Positions 36,686 to 48,457 of a DNA stretch of 64,000 nucleotides are shown here, in pieces. The position numbers and the translations under genes are program-made. Source of the stretch: Odiellus spinosus. Taxonomy: Eukaryota > Arthropoda > Arachnida > Opiliones > Phalangiidae. The notes under the pieces are model-generated. The model did no database searches. It was given only the letters and a program-made list of their open reading frames with translations, and was not told where the DNA came from. The stretch is from contig CAWUCO010000268.1 of the NCBI GenBank assembly GCA_963920705.1, positions 1,922,001 through 1,986,000 of the forward strand. Reading direction: 5' to 3'. How positions within the stretch are numbered: the stretch's first letter is position 1; each line of letters opens with the position of its first letter.

Positions 36686-37090
36686 TAATAGAAAGTAAGG
36701 TACCTGAATGGGTTACAAAAGGGTGAAATCTTAAGCTTAGCCGAGCTTTACTAATTGCTTCAAAATGAATAAACAAAAATTTTATTTCTTAAACAGTAGA
36801 ATGATAAGGAATATCCATCGAATTCGAGTTAATAGAAAGTAAGGCGCCTGAATGGGTTACAAAAGGGTGAAATCATAAGCTTAGCCGAGCTTTATTAATT
36901 GCTTCAAAATGGTAAACAAAATTTTATTTCTTAAACAGTAGAATGATAATGGATATCCATCGAATTCGAGTTAATAGAGAGACAGATGCCTGTATGGGTG
37001 ACGAAAAGGGTAAAACATATAACTAGCCGAGCATTATTAATTGGCTTTAAATTGATAAACAAAAATTGATTTTATTAAACAGTTGATAAG
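36686..37090. repeat. Three tandem copies of a ~142-bp repeat
   Basis: The anchor TAATAGAAAGTAAGG (or a variant) starts at 36686, 36830 and 36972. The units share GCCTGAATGGGTTACAAAAG, TTAGCCGAGCTTT, AATTGCTTCAAAATG and TTAAACAGTAGAATGATAA. The third unit is the most diverged. No frame runs through them. Confidence 0.88.
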
Positions 37091-38000
37091 TTTTTTTTAA
37101 TGGCATTTTTTATCGTTAACGGAAAATTGCATTTATTGGGTTCTTTTACTAGGGTAGCCCTCTTCAGCCGTCTAATTTTGACTATTATGTCATAAAATGA
37201 GTATCCCATTATATTCACCCTAATTAAAAAGTTGGCATGATTTTCTTATCATTTGATTTTTTAACTTTAATAATACATCTCTTCTCGGCCTATATAAACG
37301 AGATTTGCAGATTCAATACTCACAGATGCACCGTACCAATGGGTGGTTTAAGTTAGCGTTTAAAATTGTGGCGAACCCTCTCGTTTGTGCAATGGTGACG
37401 TCTTTGTTTGTTTAGGCAATCGTTTCTCACCTATATTTCGGTGATAAGAGACCTATTTCTCACGATCTTTTGGGTAGAGTACTCGAATAAAGCGAGGCGA
37501 TTGAATGTAAATCGCATAACCTAGAAATGTGGCCATTTTAATATATTTAGTCACTGTAAAAACATTTCACAATGAGAGTTCTAGGGATTAAATGTCACTT
37601 GAGTTGGACTTCATATCCTGCCAAGTGCTCGATTACTCAAGAAATTTATAGTTTAACGTTCTCAATCTCTACTCTATTTTGTAAAATACTTGAGTTTTGC
37701 GACTAGGATGTGCTTTAAATCCAATAGCTTCGTCATTACTACTACGTAATAACGTTGTTATTAAGTAGTTGGCCAATTATTGAAGTCTGTATCTAAAGCA
37801 CGTCTAACTTAAGTATAATAAAAAATAAAGATTTAGAATGTTAAATAGGATGTACGAATCGGAAATTGATGTCGGCGAGTTAAATAAACGGCCACATACT
37901 TCTGGTCTCCAGAATTATGTTCTCATGCTGCTTTAAAGAATTGTTTCGCTTTCCATGCTCATATTTTGTCGATGCGATTCAATATTATAAATTTAATCTC
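37091..38000. other. Unique non-coding part of the insertion
   Basis: About 0.9 kb of AT-rich sequence with no convincing frame on either strand, no tRNA-like fold that I can see and no repeat. A TATA-like TATATAAA lies at 37291-37298, with TTCAATACTCA about 25 bp later. This could be a core promoter, but no downstream reading frame supports one. Confidence 0.5.
37291..37298 (+). promoter_or_regulatory. Possible TATA box
   Basis: TATATAAA after a short GC-containing stretch (CTCGGCC), with an initiator-like TCAATACTC about 25 bp downstream. It could be a chance match in AT-rich DNA. Confidence 0.25.
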
Positions 38001-38451
38001 TAGCTCGGTCTAGCCCGTCCCTCTTGGAATATTTTAGGTAAGGCTAGGTTAGTTAATCCCTCGACCTCCCCCGTCCATCTGGTAATCTTTAAGGTGAGGT
38101 TAGGTTAGTTAATCCCTCTAATTAGCCAATCCCTCCAACTAGTTAATCCTTAGCTCGGGCTATTTGTATTATTTTAGGTAAGGCTAGGTTAGGTTAGTTA
38201 ATTCCTCGAATTAGCCCATCGTTCCAACTAGTTAATCCCTCGGGTTACCCATTCCATCAAGTAATCTTTAAGGTTAAATTAGGTTAATTAAACCCTGGAA
38301 AAACCCATCCCTCCAACTAGGTAATCCCTATGACTCGGGCTAACCCGTTCCTCTTGTAGTATTTTAGGTGAGATTAGTTTAGGTTAGTTAATCAATTGAA
38401 CTAGCCCATCCCTGTTTTAAGACTTAGGTAAGGTTAGGTTAGTTAATCTCT
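38001..38451. repeat. Degenerate minisatellite rich in TAGGTTAGTTAATCCC
   Basis: Imperfect repeats of phrases such as TTTTAGGTAAGGCTAGG, TAGGTTAGTTAATCCC and AGCCCATCCCTCCAACTAG. The GGTTAG content recalls a decayed telomere-like motif, but the period is longer and irregular. No coding frame is present. Confidence 0.7.
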
Positions 38452-38616
38452 GCCTTTCGAGATTTGTACCATTGTCTCAATTACGAATAGATTGAAGCCT
38501 CAATTAAACGCTTTAATTTTTATTCAGCATTAGTAAGAATTAAGGTTCAATAAACCTATAAAGCAAAATAGTGAAATGTGGAAAAGGTGTATATTTTTTG
38601 TGAAAAAAGGACAGAA

Positions 38617-39125
38617 ATTATACAAAAAAGAGGTTGCTTCGCACCCTTAAAAAAACTCTTTATCTAACTCGAATCAAACCCGTGAAGGGACAGAAATTAT
38701 TTGTTAGAGAAAGAGCAATTTCATATCTTTAAAATTATAGTTAGTAGGTTTAGTCTACTACTTCAAAGATTTTATTACTATTATATATTTTCCAAAAAAC
38801 GGATAAAGACGACCTAGTTAAACTTCCTCTCCCATTGATGTTAATTTTAAATTCTATCAGTATCACTAATAAAATTAGCTAAAGATGGAGTTCCTTTAAT
38901 GTATATGTATATTTATCATTAGTCCTAGGTCGTCTTTATCCGTTTTTTGGAAAATATATAATAGTAATAAAATCTTTGAAGTAGTAGACTAAACCTACTA
39001 ACAATAATTTTAAAGATATGAAATTGCTCTTTCTCTAACAAATAATTTCTGTCCCTTCACGGGTTTGATTCGAGTTAGATAAAGAGTTTTTTTAAGGGTG
39101 CGAAGCAACCTCTTTTTTGTATAAT
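38617..39125. repeat. Near-perfect inverted repeat, 201-bp arms, 107-bp loop
   Basis: Left arm 38617-38817, right arm 38925-39125. The arms start ATTATACAAAAAAGAGG and meet at GACGACCTAG / CTAGGTCGTC. I found one mismatch (ATTATAG against ATTATTG, in the left-arm sense). The right arm ends at the satellite junction, so this foldback forms the terminus of the insertion. The phrase GGACAGAAATTAT occurs at the left edge (about 38609) and again inside the left arm (about 38690), which may be a trace of a template switch. A transcript would fold into a long hairpin. Confidence 0.93.
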
Positions 39126-42100
39126 TTTGATATTGTATGATTTCTTGAATTGGCCATATTTTTCTTGTTTTTCAACGGATTTTTGAAAACTCTTGTTATT
39201 TAGACTGTCCATTAATTGCTCTTTCGAATGACTTTGGTTTTGTCTAAATTGCAAAATTGTGTCAAATATAAAATTGGTTAAAATAAAGCAAAAACACTTA
39301 AAAATCCAAGATTATTGGATTCAAATGGACACAAAACTTTTGATTTTTAAGCGATTTAGACAAAATTAAGACTACTCGAAAGAGCAAATATTGGTCTATC
39401 TAAAAAACAAGAGTTTTGGAAAATCCGTTGAAAAACATGGAAGATATAACCAATTCAAAAAACATCTAATATCAAAAAGCGAATTTTGAAAATCTGCAAT
39501 TTGACTATTTTGATATTGTATGGTTTCTCGAATTGGCCATATTTTTCTTGTTTTTCAACGGATTTTTGAAAACTCTTGTTATTTAGACTGTCCATTAATT
39601 GCTCTTTCGAATGACTTTGGTTTTGTCTAAATTGCAAAATTGTGACAAATATAAAATTGGTTAAAATTAAGCAAAAACACTTAAAAATCCAAGATTATTG
39701 GATTAAAATGGACACAAAACTTTTGATTTTTAAGCGATATAGACAAAATTAAGACCACTCGAAAGAGCAAATATTGGTCTATTTAAAAAACAAGAGTTTT
39801 GGAAAATCCGTTGAAAAACATGGAAAATATGGACAATTCAAAAAGCATCTAATATCAAAAAGCGAATTTTTAAAATCTGAAATTTGACTATTTTGATATT
39901 GTATGATTTCTTGAATTGGCCATATTTTTCTTGTTTTTCAACGGATTTTTGAAAACTCTTGTTATTTAGACTGTCCATTAATTGCTCTTTCGAATGACTT
40001 TGGTTTTGTCTAAATTGCAAAATTGTGACAAATATAAAATTGGTTAAAATAAAGCAAAAACACTTAAAAATCCAAGATTATTGGATTCAAATGGACACAA
40101 AACTTTTGATTTTTAAGCGATTTAGACAAAATTAAGACCACTCGAAAGAGCAAATACTGGTCTATCTAAAAACAAGAGTTTTGGAAAATCCGTTGAAAAA
40201 CATGGAAAATATGGACAATTCAAAAAACATCTAATATCAAAAAGCGAATTTTTAAAATCTGAAATTTGACTATTTTGATATTGTATGATTTCTTGAATTG
40301 GCCATATTTTTCTTGTTTTTCAACGGATTTTTGAAAACTCTTGTTATTTAGACTGTCCATTAATTGCTCTTTCGAATGACTTTGGTTTTGTCTAAATTGC
40401 AAAATTGTGTCAAATATAAAATTGGTTAAAATAAAGCAAAAACACTTAAAAATCCAAGATTATTGGATTCAAATGGACACAAAACTTTTGATTTTTAAGC
40501 GATTTAGACAAAATTAAGACTACTCGAAAGAGCAAATATTGGTCTATCTAAAAAACAAGAGTTTTGGAAAATCCGTTGAAAAACATGGAAAATATGGACA
40601 ATTCAAAAAGCATCTAATATCAAAAAGCGAATTTTTAAAATCTGAAATTTGACTATTTTGATATTGTATGGTTTCTCGAATTGGCCATATTTTTCTTGTT
40701 TTTCAACGGATTTTTGAAAACTCTTGTTATTTAGACTGTCCATTAATTGCTCTTTCGAATGACTTTGGTTTTGTCTAAATTGCAAAATTGTGACAAATAT
40801 AAAATTGGTTAAAATTAAGCAAAAACACTTAAAAATCCAAGATTATTGGATTAAAATGGACACAAAACTTTTGATTTTTAAGCGATATAGACAAAATTAA
40901 GACCACTCGAAAGAGCAAATATTGGTCTATTTAAAAAACAAGAGTTTTGGAAAATCCGTTGAAAAACATGGAAAATATGGACAATTCAAAAAGCATCTAA
41001 TATCAAAAAGCGAATTTTTAAAATCTGAAATTTGACTATTTTGATATTGTATGATTTCTTGAATTGGCCATATTTTTCTTGTTTTTCAACGGATTTTTGA
41101 AAACTCTTGTTATTTAGACTGTCCATTAATTGCTCTTTCGAATGACTTTGGTTTTGTCTAAATTGCAAAATTGTGACAAATATAAAATTGGTTAAAATAA
41201 AGCAAAAACACTTAAAAATCCAAGATTATTGGACTCAAATGGACACAAAACTTTTGATTTTTAAGCGATATAGACAAAATTAAGACCACTCGAAAGAGCA
41301 AATATTGGTCTATTTAAAAAACAAGAGTTTTGGAAAATCCGTTGAAAAACATGGAAAATATGGACAATTCAAAAAACATCTAATATCAAAAAGCGAATTT
41401 TTAAAATCTGAAATTTGACTATTTTGATATTGTATGATTTCTTGAATTGGCCATATTTTTCTTGTTTTTCAACGGATTTTTGAAAACTCTTGTTATTTAG
41501 ACTGTCCATTAATTGCTCTTTCGAATGACTTTGGTTTTGTCTAAATTGCAAAATTGTGTCAAATATAAAATTGGTTAAAATAAAGCAAAAACACTTAAAA
41601 ATCCAAGATTATTGGATTCAAATGGACACAAAACTTTTGATTTTTAAGCGATTTAGACAAAATTAAGACTACTCGAAAGAGCAAATATTGGTCTATCTAA
41701 AAAACAAGAGTTTTGGAAAATCCGTTGAAAAACATGGAAGATATAACCAATTCAAAAAACATCTAATATCAAAAAGCGAATTTTGAAAATCTGCAATTTG
41801 ACTATTTTGATATTGTATGGTTTCTCGAATTGGCCATATTTTTCTTGTTTTTCAACGGATTTTTGAAAACTCTTGTTATTTAGACTGTCCATTAATTGCT
41901 CTTTCGAATGACTTTGGTTTTGTCTAAATTGCAAAATTGTGACAAATATAAAATTGGTTAAAATTAAGCAAAAACACTTAAAAATCCAAGATTATTGGAT
42001 TAAAATGGACACAAAACTTTTGATTTTTAAGCGATATAGACAAAATTAAGACCACTCGAAAGAGCAAATATTGGTCTATTTAAAAAACAAGAGTTTTGGA

Positions 42101-45100
42101 AAATCCGTTGAAAAACATGGAAAATATGGACAATTCAAATAGCATCTAATATCAAAAAGCGAATTTTTAAAATCTGAAATTTGACTATTTTGATATTGTA
42201 TGATTTCTTGAATTGGCCATATTTTTCTTGTTTTTCAACGGATTTTTGAAAACTCTTGTTATTTAGACTGTCCATTAATTGCTCTTTCGAATGACTTTGG
42301 TTTTGTCTAAATTGCAAAATTGTGACAAATATAAAATTGGTTAAAATAAAGCAAAAACACTTAAAAATCCAAGATTATTGGACTCAAATGGACACAAAAC
42401 TTTTGATTTTTAAGCGATATAGACAAAATTAAGACCACTCGAAAGAGCAAATATTGGTCTATTTAAAAAACAAGAGTTTTGGAAAATCCGTTGAAAAACA
42501 TGGAAAATATGGACAATTCAAAAAGCATCTAATATCAAAAAGCGAATTTTTAAAATCTGAAATTTGACTATTTTGATATTGTATGATTTCTTGAATTGGC
42601 CATATTTTTCTTGTTTTTCAACGGATTTTTGAAAACTCTTATTTTTTAGACTGTCCATTAATTGCTCTTTCGAATGACTTTGGTTTTGTCTAAATTGCAA
42701 AATTGTGACAAATATAAAATTGGTTAAAATAAAGCAAAAACACTTAAAAATCCAAGATTATTGGATTCAAATGGACACAAAACTTTTGATTTTTAAGCGA
42801 TTTAGACAAAATTAAGACCACTCGAAAGAGCAAATACTGGTCTATCTAAAAACAAGAGTTTTGGAAAATCCGTTGAAAAACATGGAAAATATTGACAATT
42901 CAAAAAACATCTAATATCAAAAAGCGAATTTTTAAAATCTGAAATTTGACTATTTTGATATTGTATGATTTCTTGAATTGGCCATATTTTTCTTGTTTTT
43001 CAACGGATTTTTGAAAACTCTTGTTCTTTAGACTGTCCATTAATTGCTCTTTTGAATGACTTTGGTTTTGTCTAAATTGCAAAATTGTGACAAATATAAA
43101 ATTGGTTAAAATAAAGCAAAAACACTTAAAAATCCAAGATTATTGGATTCAAATGGACACAAAACTTTTGATTTTTAAGCGATTTAGACAAAATTAAGAC
43201 CACTCGAAAGAGCAAATATTGGTCTATTTAAAAAACAAGAGTTTTGGAAAATCCGTTGAAAAACATGGAAAATATGGACAATTCAAAAAGCATCTAATAT
43301 CAAAAAGCGAATTTTTAAAATCTGAAATTTGACTATTTTGATATTGTATGATTTCTTGAATTGGCCATATTTTTCTTGTTTTTCAACGGATTTTTGAAAA
43401 CTCTTATTTTTTAGACTGTCCATTAATTGCTCTTTCGAATGACTTTGGTTTTGTCTAAATTGCAAAATTGTGACAAATATAAAATTGGTTAAAATAAAGC
43501 AAAACACTTAAAAATCCAAGATTATTGGATTCAAATGGACACAAAACTTTTGATTTTTAAGCGATTTAGACAAAATTAAGACCACTCGAAAGAGCAAATA
43601 CTGGTCTATCTAAAAACAAGAGTTTTGGAAAATCCGTTGAAAAACATGGAAAATATGGACAATTCAAAAAACATCTAATATCAAAAAGCGAATTTTTAAA
43701 ATCTGAAATTTGACTATTTTGATATTGTATGATTTCTTGAATTGGCCATATTTTTCTTGTTTTTCAACGGATTTTTGAAAACTCTTGTTATTTAGACTGT
43801 CCATTAATTGCTCTTTCGAATGACTTTGGTTTTGTCTAAATTGCAAAATTGTGACAAATATAAAATTGGTTAAAATAAAGCAAAAACACTTAAAAATCCA
43901 AGATTATTGGATTCAAATGGACACAAAACTTTTGATTTTTAAGCGATTTAGACAAAATTAAGACTACTCGAAAGAGCAAATATTGGTCTATCTAAAAAAC
44001 AAGAGTTTTGGAAAATCCGTTGAAAAACATGGAAAATATAACCAATTCAAAAAACATCTAATATCAAAAAGCGAATTTTGAAAATCTGCAATTTGACTAT
44101 TTTGATATTGTATGGTTTCTCGAATTGGCCATATTTTTCTTGTTTTTCAACGGATTTTTGAAAACTCTTGTTATTTAGACTGTCCATTAATTGCTCTTTC
44201 GAATGACTTTGGTTTTGTCTAAATTGCAAAATTGTGACAAATATAAAATTGGTTAAAATTAAGCAAAAACACTTAAAAATCCAAGATTATTGGATTAAAA
44301 TGGACACAAAACTTTTGATTTTTAAGCGATATAGACAAAATTAAGACCACTCGAAAGAGCAAATATTGGTCTATTTAAAAAACAAGAGTTTTGGAAAATC
44401 CGTTGAAAAACATGGAAAATATGGACAATTCAAAAAGCATCTAATATCAAAAAGCGAATTTTTAAAATCTGAAATTTGACTATTTTGATATTGTATGATT
44501 TCTTGAATTGGCCATATTTTTCTTGTTTTTCAACGGATTTTTGAAAACTCTTATTATTTAGACTGTCCATTAATTGCTCTTTCGAATGACTTTGGTTTTG
44601 TCTAAATTGCAAAATTGTGACAAATATAAAATTGGTTAAAATAAAGCAAAAACACTTAAAAATCCAAGATTATTGGATTCAAATGGACACAAAACTTTTG
44701 ATTTTTAAGCGATTTAGACAAAATTAAGACCACTCGAAGGACAAATACTGGTCTATCTAAAAAACAAGAGTTTTGGAAAATCCGTTGAAAAACATGGAAA
44801 ATATGGACAATTCAAAAAACATCTAATATCAAAAAGTGAATTTTTAAAATCTGAAATTTGACTATTTTGATATTGTATGATTTCTTGAATTGGCCATATT
44901 TTTCTTGTTTTTCAACGGATTTTTGAAAACTCTTGTTATTTAGACTGTCCATTAATTGCTCTTTCGAATGACTTTGGTTTTGTCTAAATTGCAAAATTGT
45001 GACAAATATAAAATTGGTTAAAATAAAGCAAAAACACTTAAAAATCCAAGATTATTGGATTCAAATGGACACAAAACTTTTGATTTTTAAGCGATATAGA

Positions 45101-47255
45101 CAAAATTAAGACCACTCGAAAGAGCAAATATTGGTCTATTTAAAAAACAAGAGTTTTGGAAAATCCGTTGAAAAACATGGAAAATATGGACAATTCAAAA
45201 AGCATCTAATATCAAAAAGCGAATTTTTAAAATCTGAAATTTGACTATTTTGATATTGTATGATTTCTTGAATTGGCCATATTTTTCTTGTTTTTCAACG
45301 GATTTTTGAAAACTCTTATTATTTAGACTGTCCATTAATTGCTCTTTCGAATGACTTTGGTTTTGTCTAAATTGCAAAATTGTGACAAATATAAAATTGG
45401 TTAAAATAAAGCAAAAACACTTAAAAATCCAAGATTATTGGATTCAAATGGACACAAAACTTTTGATTTTTAAGCGATTTAGACAAAATTAAGACCACTC
45501 GAAGGACAAATACTGGTCTATCTAAAAAACAAGAGTTTTGGAAAATCCGTTGAAAAACATGGAAAATAAGGACAATTCAAAAAACATCTAATATCAAAAA
45601 GTGAATTTTTAAAATCTGAAATTTGACTATTTTGATATTGTATGATTTCTTGAATTGGCCATATTTTTCTTGTTTTTCAACGGATTTTTGAAAACTCTTG
45701 TTATTTAGACTGTCCATTAATTGCTCTTTCGAAGGACTTTGGTTTTGTCTAAATTGCAACATTGTGACAAATATAAAATTGGTTAAAATAAAGCAAAAAC
45801 ACTTAAAAATCCAAGATTATTGGATTCAAATGGACACAAAACTTTTGATTTTTAAGCGATTTAGACAAAATTAAGACTACTCGAAAGAGCAAATATTGGT
45901 CTATCTAAAAAACAAGAGTTTTGGAAAATCCGTTGAAAAACATGGAAAATATAACCAATTCAAAAAACATCTAATATCAAAAAGCGAATTTTGAAAATCT
46001 GCAATTTGACTATTTTGATATTGTATGGTTTCTCGAATTGGCCATATTTTTCTTGTTTTTCAACGGATTTTTGAAAACTCTTGTTATTTAGACTGTCCAT
46101 TAATTGCTCTTTCGAATGACTTTGGTTTTGTCTAAATTGCAAAATTGTGACAAATATAAAATTGGTTAAAATTAAGCAAAAACACTTAAAAATCCAAGAT
46201 TATTGGATTAAAATGGACACAAAACTTTTGATTTTTAAGCGATATAGACAAAATTAAGACCACTCGAAAGAGCAAATATTGGTCTATTTAAAAAACAAGA
46301 GTTTTGGAAAATCCGTTGAAAAACATGGAAAATATAACCAATTCAAAAAACATCTAATATCAAAAAGCGAATTTTGAAAATCTGAAATTTGACTATTTTG
46401 ATATTGTATGGTTTCTCGAATTGGCCATATTTTTCTTGTTTTTCAACGGATTTTTGAAAACTCTTATTATTTAGACTGTCCATTAATTGCTCTTTCGAAT
46501 GACTTTGGTTTTGTCTAAATTGCAAAATTGTGACAAATATAAAATTGGTTATAATAAAGCAAAAACACTTAAAAATCCAAGATTATTGGATTCAAATGGA
46601 CACAAAACTTTTGATTTTTAAGCGATTTAGACAAAATTAAGACCACTCGAAAGAGCAAATATTGGTCTATCTAAAAAACAAGAGTTTTGGAAAATCCGTT
46701 GAAAAACATGGAAAATATGGACAATTCAAAAAACATCTAATATCAAAAAGGGAATTTTTAAAATCTGAAATTTGACTATTTTGATATTGTATGATTTCTT
46801 GAATTGGCCATATTTTTCTTGTTTTTCAACGGATTTTTGAAAACTCTTATTAATTAGACTGTCCATTAATTGCTCTTTCGAATGACTTTGGTTTTGTCTA
46901 AATTGCAAAATTGTGACAAATATAAAATTGGTTAAAATAAAGCAAAAACACTTAAAAATCCAAGATTATTGGATTCAAATGGACACAAAACTTTTGATTT
47001 TTAAGCGATTTAGACAAAATTAAGACCACTCGAAAGAGCAAATACTGGTCTATCTAAAAAACAAGAGTTTTGGAAAATCCGTTGAAAAAAATGGAAAATA
47101 TGGACATCTAATATCAAAAAGCGAATTTTTTAAATCTGAAATTTGACTATTTTGATATTGTATGATATCTTGAATTGGCCATATTTTTCTTGTTTTTCAA
47201 CGGATTTTTGAAAACTCTTGTTATTTAGACTGTCCATTAATTGCTCTTTCGAATG
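39124..47255. repeat. 383-bp satellite, orientation A, block 7
   Basis: About 21 monomers in orientation A, resuming mid-monomer after the insertion. A six-monomer offset of 2,297 bp links 39455 and 39838 with 41752 and 42135; both sets carry the rare CATGGAAGATATAACC. A two-monomer offset of 765 bp links 44430 and 44812 with 45195 and 45577; both carry CTCGAAGGACAAATACTGG. The last monomer has lost about 15 bp near 47105 and is cut by the MITE. Confidence 0.97.
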
Positions 47256-47867
47256 GTATGTCCCCATTTCGCCCAAAATATTTCGCCCAAAATGATCTAT
47301 TCCCATTTCGCCCAAGGCATTTTTTGCCCAAAATTATCTATTCCCATTTCGCCCAATCCTACTTTGCCCAATCGCTTTATCATTTGGCCCTAAATTATCT
47401 CTTCCCATTTTGCCCAAACTAAAAATTTCTCTTCCCTTTTCGCCTAAAACGATTAAAGCTTAAATCTTTTAAAATTTAAAGTCTTAGTAGGCCAAAAAAG
47501 TGACTTTTATTTAATTTAGGTTAGGTTAGGTTAGGTTAGGTTAGGTTAGGTTAGGTTGGGGGGGAAAAAGTGGAAAAATGTGACTTGGGCAAAATCACAA
47601 TTGGGCGAAACGAGATTGGGCGAGAAGACATTAGGCCAAATGGGAATTGGGCCAAATGGGAATTGGGCCAAATAGGAATTGGGCCAACGGGAATTGGGCG
47701 AAAAGAAATTGGGCGAAAAGAAATTGGGCCAAATGGGATTTGGGCGAAAAGAAATTGGGCGAAATGGGAATTGGGCGAAATGAAATTGTGCGAAAAGAAA
47801 CTGGGCGAAATGGGAATTGGGCGAAATGAAATTGGGCGAAAATAAATTGGGCGAAATGGGGGTAGAC
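47256..47867. mobile_element. MITE-like non-autonomous DNA transposon (612 bp)
   Basis: Inserted in the right arm of a satellite monomer with a 10-bp duplication CTTTCGAATG (47246-47255 and 47868-47877). The ends are inverted: GTATGTCCCCATTTCGCCCA at the left, and GTCTACCCCCATTTCGCCCA as the reverse complement of the right. Both halves are arrays of a ~16-bp motif (TTCCCATTTCGCCCAA on the left, its complement on the right), so the whole element is roughly palindromic. It surrounds a (TTAGG)n core and a short G-tract. There is no transposase. A 9-10 bp duplication would suit a Mutator-like source, but that is inference. Apparent frames on both strands are products of the minisatellite. Confidence 0.8.
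47516..47555 (+). repeat. Interstitial (TTAGG)8 telomere-type repeat
   Basis: Eight perfect TTAGG units followed by TTGGGGGGG. TTAGG is the ancestral insect telomere repeat. Here it is short, internal to a MITE-like element and flanked by satellite on both sides, so it is not a chromosome end. Confidence 0.95.
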
Positions 47868-48457
47868 CTTTCGAATGACTTTGGTTTTGTCTAAATTGCA
47901 AAATTGTGACAAATATAAAATTGGTTAAAATAAAGCAAAAACACTTAAAAATCCAAGATTATTGGATTCAAATGGACACAAAACTTTTGATTTTTAAGCG
48001 ATTTAGACAAAATTAAGACTACTCGAAAGAGCAAATATTGGTCTATCTAAAAAAAAGAGTTTTAGAAAATCCGTTGAAAAACATGGAAAATATAACCAAT
48101 TCAAAAAAAATCTAATATCAAAAAGCGAATTTTGAAAATCTGAAATTTGACTATTTTGATATTGTATGGTTTCTCGAATTGGCCATATTTTTCTTGTTTT
48201 TCAACGGATTTTTGAAAACTCTTGTTATTTAGACTGTCCATTAATTGCTCTTTCGAAAGACTTTGGTTTTGTCTAAATTGCAAAATTGTGACAAATATAA
48301 AATTGGTTAAAATAAAGCAAAAACACTTAAAAATCCAAGATTATTGGATTCAAATGGACACAAAACTTTTGATTTTTAAGCGATTTAGACAAAATTAAGA
48401 CCACTCGAAAGAACAAATATTGGTCTATCTGAAAATCAAGAGTTTTGGAAAATCCGT
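47868..48457. repeat. 383-bp satellite, orientation A, block 8
   Basis: About one and a half monomers between the MITE and the large orientation switch. The switch lies at 48449-48466, where left-arm GAGTTTTGGAAAATCCGTTG passes into the complement of a right arm (AACAAGAAAAATATGGCC). Confidence 0.95.

Larger units (their letters stand above)
36418..39123. mobile_element. Unclassified 2.7-kb composite non-coding insertion
   Basis: Foreign DNA splits a satellite monomer at its spacer. The junctions allow two readings. One is a 3-bp ATT duplication (36415-36417 and 39124-39126). The other is a clean insertion with no duplication at any of four sliding positions. I found no terminal inverted repeats, LTRs or long frame. 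The left end is a short palindrome and the right end is the arm of a 201-bp inverted repeat. Internal tandem repeats and a microsatellite near a terminal hairpin resemble Helitron/Helentron-derived non-autonomous elements read on the minus strand (ending CTAA). However, the other end does not start with TC, so the class stays open. Confidence 0.6.

Noticed and set aside
36418-39123. Firm Helitron assignment
   Set aside because: On the minus strand the hairpin and terminal CTAA fit, but the 5' end begins TT rather than TC, the hairpin is not set back from the end, and a 3-bp duplication is an equally good reading.
47516-47555. Chromosome end or telomere
   Set aside because: Only eight TTAGG units, inside a MITE-like element with satellite on both sides.
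47551-47912. Overlapping frames of 60-116 codons on both strands rich in Phe-Arg-Pro-Ile or Ile-Gly
   Set aside because: Translations of the 16-bp minisatellite of the MITE in several frames; no independent support.
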